Assembly: GCA_900660155.1 (NCBI GenBank) | Contig: CABFPE010000229.1 | Span: forward strand, 95,681 to 159,680 | DNA: 64,000 nt | DNA from: Hofstenia miamia | Lineage: Eukaryota > Xenacoelomorpha > Acoela > Hofsteniidae | Direction: 5' to 3' | Notes under the pieces: generated by a model | What the model saw: the letters and a program-made list of their open reading frames with translations, nothing else | Told to the model about the DNA's origin: nothing | Databases searched by the model: none | Translations under genes and position numbers: made by a program | Shown here: one piece after another, positions 57,536 through 64,000 of the stretch | Layout: each line of letters starts with the position of its first letter | How positions within the stretch are numbered: position 1 is the first letter of the stretch

Positions 57536-58570
57536 GAAATTCTTCACACCCTCTGACCATTTTAAGATATTACAAAAAGAATGGCTCAAAAATATTTTGA
57601 TAAGTCCTGAAAAATATAAAGGAATAATTATTTAATTTAAAGTAATTTTTCATTATTGAATCATATAGAAAATATATGTTATTCTGTTAATGGGACAATC
57701 GATATAAGCTCATTTTTAATTGAATAAATCAACTATCATTTCTTCATGTTAGAAGACTGTTTTGATAAACTAGTATTTTCTTTATGAATATTTGTATGTA
57801 TTTTAGTTATTCATATAGTTAGAAATATAGAATTGTTGTTATTTAGTAAGAATATGAACGATAAATTCGTTAAAATTGACATGTGACAAAATAGAATAGA
57901 TTTTAGAATTAAGCTTTTTAGTTTTTTGCCTGTTGATACATCAAAGGAAAAAAATTTAACCATGCTTTGCTTTTAGATATTGATACGTGGATTATAGCTG
58001 CAAGCGCCTCTAGTCACAAACTCATTTGTTATGATTCTGGATGAATGGTGATGGTGACATGTGCCAAAATATATTTTAGAATTAATTAAGCCTTCACATA
58101 TTATTCCTAATTGCGATTTGCGAAGTGAGTTGACATGCTACAAGAATTGTGGCATTTCCGTTACTAGTGAAAGCCTATTAGCTATCTGAAAAATGCATTA
58201 AAACTTTATTTTCAACAGTGTCATGTTAAATTTATTTAGCCCAAACAAATGGTGGTCATTTTGTTCAATCAGAGAGAAATTTTTCCTCTGCAGGGTTAAA
58301 TGGACAGACAATCATTCAAGCTCAGATTCAGAACAACTGAGGGTTTAGAATTACTAAATTTCTTTCATAAATTGAGAATTTTATATATTATAATACAGTT
58401 TGTTTGTTATATTTCATATTTGTTTTCTCACACAAAAAGCTGGAAATTTTCCATTCCTTCTACGTTTGCGACCATTACAAAATTTAAACTGTTCTTATCT
58501 TGCGCATACAATGACTGCAAAATGGCGTTTAATTTTGTTATTACTTGTTTGTAATTATTCACCATAAACA
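57536..58570. other. AT-rich stretch, no clear gene
   Basis: A short plus frame ends at 57635 (KFFTPSDHFKILQKEW), perhaps the end of an old element gene. A splice-acceptor-like TTTTTCCTCTGCAG precedes 58296, but the following frames close quickly or lack resemblance. Confidence 0.4.
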
Positions 58571-58777
58571 ATGTCTAGTAGATTTGTTCGAGATGGGGCG
58601 CGTCGAATTGGAAAACTGTTTAATTTGTATCGTGGTGATTTTAATTAATTAATTATCAATATTTTGATTATGCAGGACCCATTTCACGCGGGAATCGGAG
58701 GTCCTCCCCTCGAGATGATACGTCTCCAATTAAGATTATGATTAGGATCCCTACCAATCAATCTCAGTTACAATATG
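58571..58777 (+). CDS. Candidate two-exon 5' part of a spliced gene (unidentified)
   Basis: ATG at 58571 opens MSSRFVRDGARRIGKLFNLY. A donor GTGATT after 58634 and an acceptor ATTATGCAG ending at 58675 would remove a 41-nt intron. The split codon is phase 1 and the frame stays open through 58676-58777 (PISRGNRRSSPRDDTSPIKI and onward) to a strong donor GTAAGT at 58778. Exon 2 is closed in the other two frames. Sequence here is CpG-rich compared with its flanks. I do not recognise the protein and found no third exon. It could be chance. Confidence 0.3.
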
Positions 58778-59719
58778 GTAAGTTCTATTCTTTATTTTAA
58801 AAATACTGATTAATTCTGTGATGATTGAACTAAAAATTTCTTAAAACTAACAATATACGATGCTCAAATAGATTATTCACGTTTATGAATACTTATTTAA
58901 CTTTGAAAAATTGGTAACATTTCTAAATTAATTATCTTAATTAAATTTGGTATTAACTCCATTGTTTTCTAACGTGTTCGGATTGTTCAATAAGCGGCGC
59001 TTATTAACCCCCGCTTATTACCATTTGTACTTGTCAATACACTGATTTGCAGTGTGTGCATGCATATAAATACACCATTTTTAAGGACCAAGGATACATT
59101 GCAATTAGTAACATGATATGATTCTAACTACAATATCAGTTTTTTGTTAAGAACTTAAAAAAATTAACACCATACACTATCAACTCGACATCTAAATATG
59201 TAGAGTATTTATAGTATCACACAATGCTAAAAAAACTATAAATAAATATATCACTTTTAAATAGCCTTCTGATTTTCTTAACAAATTCTCAAAATCTGTT
59301 ATTTGTTTTGTAAAGCGATTGTTGTATGGCTATTATACTGGTAAAATACGTTAATTTTTAAACAAAATTATGAAAAGGATTCGTTTTTTGGGAATGTCCA
59401 TGTTATCTTCTGTTGCATATACTCAATTCTTCGTAAATTAATAAATTTTCTTGCAAATTTATTAATATTGTAAGGAGGAAAGTAATAAAATTCTTACAGG
59501 ACTGTGTTAGAAGCGCATTCATTGTTGATTTATATGTTGTAATTGAAATTGTCTGTTAGATTTATCTGATTTGCCAAATTTAGTACTAAGAATAGATTAA
59601 TGCCAACTTTGAGGCATAAAATTTCATAATTATTTGTATTTTTATATAATAAGTAATAGACATTTGAATTTCTATTGAAAGGTTATAAAAAGTGCATCTG
59701 ACTGAGGCGGTAACCCAAT
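58778..59719. other. AT-rich stretch, possible intron of the candidate gene
   Basis: Follows a consensus donor. No later exon could be defended. Confidence 0.35.
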
Positions 59720-60085
59720 ATTTATTTGTATGATGATCATACAAAATGAAAGTTGTTTAAAAATAAACACCAAATCCAAAAAAATTAGTTTCCTCCTTAG
59801 TTTGTGCACATAAATGTGATAATTGTGAAAAATCATCCATCGGGGAAATGAAGCGACATTTGAGTGCAAGAATTAAGGAACATATGATGGGTAGCCTAAA
59901 TTCCAAAATTTTTATCCACAAGCATCAAACAAGAAAAGAAAATTTTTAAATCCTACTAAGATCACAACATTATTAAATAGGAGAAGCACTAATAAAGCTA
60001 TCAAACAAAACCAATTATTAAATAAAAAACTAGGCATTGAACTTATTTTTAAAGCATGCAATATTAAATTCGAGATATAAAGTTT
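59720..60085 (+). pseudogene. Penelope-like element GIY-YIG endonuclease fragment
   Basis: The plus strand reads KLFKNKHQIQKN, then in another frame SSLVCAHKCDNCEKSSIGEM and KRHLSARIKEHMMG, then, after stops, KLGIELIFKACNIKFEI. This matches the C-terminal GIY-YIG nuclease of Penelope-like elements: a C-x2-C insert, the YIG block (here SIG), the R-x3-R-x2-E-H helix. It is broken by at least three frame changes. The PLE RT fragment at 45.1 kb is on the other strand and is not part of the same copy. Confidence 0.72.
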
Positions 60086-60463
60086 TGTTTGATCTAAGCG
60101 TATTTATTTGAATATTGATGACAGTTGAAATACACAAAACTGGTCTATATCTTTTATAGTGTGACGCTATTAGCGTCTAATTGGAATATGAATGTTGAGA
60201 AGCTCAGTATATTCATTTCCAATTATATATGGACGCATGTACTGACGAATTCTGAAAGACAATTTATGCGGAACTAAAAAACTACACTAATAAATTATCT
60301 AAAGAAAAAGAGAGAATATATTTTCTAAATAAATGCAAAAACACAAAGTTATGCCAAAAATTCCTAATGATATTCCTCCTAATTCATTATAAACCTTTTT
60401 CATATTTCTTTAAACCAGGGCAGCTAGTGCATTAGTGTCTATCATTAAATGACAGGTGATTTC

Positions 60464-60895
60464 CTATGTGTTGTGCGTGTGCTCGAGAATGTTTTAACGA
60501 TGCACATCTTACATGCATTTATTGCCATATTGCATGTGTTCATCTGGAGTGTGTAGATTTGGGGAACGATCAAATACCTAAACAAAGAACATGGGAAGAA
60601 TATTTTGGTGCTGTGACAGATGTTCACATGACTTCTCCAACCTTACTTGGAATAATGGTAATTCGACACTCTATGGAAATCAGTTCAATGAATTGATAAT
60701 TTGAAAAAGGAGGTTGCATTATTGAGAAAGTCATTGCAAGCTCTTAATATCCCAACAGCATTTGCGGATGTTGCTTACAGGCGTATTGCAAGAAATCGGA
60801 AAGACAGTGTATCATCGAATATATCTGGAGCCACAAACAACGTTAATAAGAGAAGAAGAATTGCATCTGGTGATATGGACTGACAACAGTGAAAG
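60464..60895 (+). pseudogene. LINE ORF1 with PHD-like zinc finger
   Basis: The frame starts MCCACARECFNDAHLTCIYC. It has C2/C5, C17/C20 and H26/C29, the first three ligand pairs of a PHD finger; the final W-x-C-x2-C is missing. The next frame (60701-60883) has KKEVALLRKSLQALNI and a basic tail (NKRRRIASGD). PHD plus helix plus basic region is an ORF1 layout of CR1-like LINEs. The nuclease-RT ORF follows 400 bp later. Confidence 0.6.
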
Positions 60896-61279
60896 GAAAT
60901 AGTTGGGGCGCGAATCACTGGTAATGCAATTTGCGGAGTTCCAAAAACACCAGGAGGAAGACATGACTTTGAGAAAGAATCGAAAACTCAACATCGGAGG
61001 AAGAAGACCTCAAACCATATTGTATTGACAGTGGAATGAATCCAACGGGAATCAGGACAGTCTCAAGGGAAGATTCTTTCCAAAAATCGTTCCACATAGT
61101 CTTCTCCAAATCCGATGAAGCGAAAATTGATGATCCAGACGTATGGCCTGCAGGTACCAGTATCAGATGATATTTTTTCAATGATGATGCTGGAAATTTA
61201 CTGCAATCACTGGAATAGGTAAGTGATTTATCCTTATGACGTATATACACTTATTGAGAGTCTAATGAAATTCAGTGAT

Positions 61280-63110
61280 CTACTATGCTATGGAATATTG
61301 AGGGAATTAATTATATTCAAAGTCACTTATCAGACAACATACTGGGACAAAACGATGTAATGCTTTTAACAGAGACACTGAATACAGGTGATAGTAATAT
61401 TGAGGGTACTCTATTGCTTAACCACTGCACATCAAGACCAGAAGCCAGAGGAAGACCAAGTGGTGACATCAGTGTTGCCATGATAGCTAATGTCAACCCA
61501 GTCCAAACTATCAGAGTAATTGTTTGGGTGTAAGCATCAAATATTGTATTGTTGACATACTATGCTGCTAATTTACGCCAAGAGAAAAAGGTGAACTCAT
61601 TGTCGCAGAATTTCCAAGACACTCAGTGGACTTAATTGATCTTCTAATGAGGTTGGAATATCACTTGTCAATAACCCGGAAATACCCACATACATTAGTA
61701 ACAATGGGCAAAGTAAAATCCACCATATGTTCTCAAGTTCGAACTTGTATCTAGTTAACATACTGGCAATCATTTCTTCCACATCGCAACTTCGTATAAG
61801 TACATACCGATAGTATTCACCTGGCATCACAAACAGTCACTACAAACAGGAAGCAGTCCGGGAATCAGTGCATATTCTATGAGGTATAGATGGAAACGTA
61901 CCTTGGATCACAAAAGACTGCAGGAAATCGATGTAGATAATCTAATCAACATTATGCAATATGGTAAACTGGACGGAGCATATAACACCTTGTGGAAGGA
62001 AAGCTATACGCTGCGTTCATCATGCACCAAACGTCACGCATCAGCAGATGGTTTGATAAGGAATGTCGAGAAAAGTACTTCCAACTCAAGCAAATGAAAA
62101 ATTTTTATGAAAGTACTAGAATGGATTCGCCCTTGGAGAGTCCAGTGATTTGGAAAACAGAATATAAGAGCCTTTCTTAACATGAAAACAGCGATATACC
62201 GAATAAAAGAAGCAAAGCTGCTTAACAACGCCCAGAATACCCCCCCCCCTCGATACTAGACCTCAAACGAAACGGCTCTGTAGAGTGTCCCATTCCCATG
62301 CAAAAACTGGAGAATCATTTCTCAGGGTTATATAATAGAAATATCACACAAAAATGCAATGAAATACTCTTGAACTGTATATACCGATGATTGACTACTT
62401 GGATGGTGCCTTCAGCCAAATTGAAGTAATGAACTGTTTGGGAAACTTGAAGAACAACAAAGCCATAGCTCAAGACAAACTAGCTGGTGAACATGTAAAA
62501 TTATCTCTGAACTATCTAAGTGCAGTGTGGACCAGGTTGGTATAATCGCATTTTGGAAACTGGAAATCTGCCAAGTTTATGGAAGGAGTGTAATTATGGT
62601 ATTGTAAAAGGTGGTAGGTGCTGGCTCCAGGGAGGATCCAAATAATTATAGAGTTATTGCACTTACGTGTCTTCACGAAACTGATAGTCAACCGAATTTT
62701 TGACAGGCTGTTGATACCATCAGAACAATTTGGCTTCAAAGGATTACTATCAACCTCCGATGCGATCTCAAAATTTCGGAGAGTAGCTAAGCATCATCTC
62801 GCAACTTCTCGCACTCCATTATGTGTCGTTTGTTTGATATGAAGAAAGCATTTGATAGTGTTGCTCAAACTGTATAGATTTCATGGTATTCGTGGCTTGA
62901 TTCTCCAAGTAATCTCCAGCATTTGCTACTATAACTACATCAAGATCACAGACGGTTTTCGTCTGTCAAAGTCAACAATTCAAGATACTGGAGTTCTACA
63001 AGGAGAAAGCCTAAGCCCTCTTCTGCTGCAGTAGGTTAATTGTGAGTCTGCCAATGGCTCTCAGATATGGTAACTGCGACACCGAATGTTTCGAATTTAC
63101 CTGACCAGTC
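61280..63110 (+). pseudogene. LINE ORF2: APE-type endonuclease and RT, truncated before the catalytic YADD
   Basis: The nuclease start is LLTETLNTGDSNIEGTLLLN and EARGRPSGDISVAMIANVNP (61285-61533). After stops, RT blocks follow: DPNNYRVIALTC-like sequence (62635-62670), FTKLIVNRIFDRLLIPSEQF and GFKGLLSTSDAISKF (62676-62780), FDMKKAFDSV (near 62834-62863), KLYRFHGIRGLILQVISSIC (62862-62925), TGVLQGESLSPLL (62985-63030), and LPMALRYGNCDTECFEFT then a stop at about 63098, directly before where Y/F-A-D-D is expected. Many frameshifts and a C-run at 62240 occur. Endonuclease plus RT identifies an APE-type LINE. Confidence 0.78.
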
Positions 63111-63720
63111 AGTGGCCATTAACTGAGCATCTCAGGCGAAAAAATCCTACGAACAACAGCCCGATCATTTCAATTCCAACATCTCAATAAACTTTCGGTA
63201 GGCGCCATTTTACCAATCATGGAATGAAGCCAATGTGGCCGGATTTAAATAGAGTTCACCACAGAATGATTGAGCGAGCTAAGGTAATATTTGTGTGAAG
63301 GTTTTTGTGTCTCAATCCATCTAGCTCTAGTATAAAGACCATTCTCAAGGGCTGATACAATTACGTGCTCTGAAGATATTGGGCAAACTTTAAATCTATA
63401 CCGCATATATTCAAGATGTAGCGCATAGGAGATCATATTTCAGACCAGAGATCTTTTTTGTCCCCCACAATGACGCAATCTCATTGGAAAATGTCTGTAT
63501 CATCCATTCAGAATATAATGACTTGCTTTTCAATTCACGGATTTCAATTCGTTGTAAGCAGTAATCGTGAATTCCATACTGAAATAAATGATGGTTGTAT
63601 ATGACAAATATGCGGTGAGGAGATGATGACCACATACGTGGGAAACGTAAGTTGAACGTTTATTAATCTCTAATTAGCTTACTTAAAAATTTTAATAATA
63701 CATTAAGAAATTTCTCTTAA
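63111..63720. other. Spacer between two LINE fragments
   Basis: No motif recognised. It could contain the decayed end of the preceding LINE. Confidence 0.35.
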
Positions 63721-64000
63721 ATGGAGACTTTAAACTGTTTTACCTGTAATTCAGTCATAAAAGATGACAAAATTTTCAAATGCATTAATTGCAATAAACA
63801 TTTACATTTGAAAAAAAAATGTACAGGATTTTCAAGCAACTGTATAGAATCAATAATCCAATACCGAAAACATTTCTTGACTCTATGTAGTGAATGCGTT
63901 GATAAAAAGCAATTCTGAAAGTCAAATGAAAACAATTTCTCTATCAATTGAAAAATTGAATGAAAATATAAATTCTTTACGGAATGAATTAAAGAACTTA
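63721..64000 (+). pseudogene. CR1-like LINE ORF1 with PHD finger and coiled coil, cut by window end
   Basis: ATG at 63721 opens METLNCFTCNSVIKDDKIFK with C6/C9, C21/C24, H27 or H29, C34 and C56/C59, a nearly complete C4HC3 finger. A TGA at 63916 follows, and a different frame then gives SLSIEKLNENINSLRNELKN, a coiled coil. This is the same layout as the scrap at 24563-24793. It continues beyond the window; the frame change near 63916 suggests a dead copy or a sequencing error. Confidence 0.6.

Overview
The window is AT-rich, intron-poor and dominated by decayed transposable elements. It carries Ty3/Gypsy-type LTR retrotransposons, CR1/L2-like LINEs whose ORF1 has an esterase or PHD finger, Penelope-like (PLE) fragments, a Tc1-like relic, a hAT-type non-autonomous element and (TA)n microsatellites. 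This mix points to an invertebrate metazoan. It would fit a cnidarian such as Hydra, but nothing here identifies the species. There are no bacterial operons, CRISPR arrays or rRNA genes. Only one weak candidate for a host gene was seen (58571-58777).

Layout. 1-5158: minus-strand internal region of a Ty3/Gypsy element (A1) with gag, protease, RT, RNase H and integrase, all broken; the integrase runs off the left edge. 5443-30470: a giant inverted repeat centred on a 1000-N gap (17457-18456). Paired positions sum to 35913 for all paired landmarks from about 7.1 kb inward. Each arm holds LTRs of two families (A, ends TGTAGCAT/ATGCTACA; B, begins TGTGGCATAAT, ends GATTCTACA), a second Gypsy pol relic, fragments of an unidentified ORF normally lying after pol, and a LINE ORF1 scrap. 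28029-35508: a minus-strand LTR element (B) with two B-type LTRs but no gag-pol. It contains only the unidentified ORF and is interrupted by two solo LTRs with 4-bp target duplications. 38278-39565: a solo B LTR with a perfect ATAC duplication. 40018-40475: Tc1-like relic in a TA microsatellite. 42379-43173: foldback-like DNA element. 45.1 kb and 59.7-60.1 kb: PLE reverse transcriptase and GIY-YIG fragments. 45668-46420: hAT-type element. 49-50.3, 53.4-56.6, 56.6-57.5, 60.4-63.1 and 63.7-64 kb: pieces of at least five LINEs.

None of the element genes looks intact. Several catalytic aspartates have become asparagine at sites consistent with CpG decay, and CpG is sparse in the LTR-rich first two thirds. 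The most notable items are the palindrome (real or a scaffolding artefact), the gag-pol-less element B with its unknown ORF, and the nested solo LTRs with readable target-site duplications.
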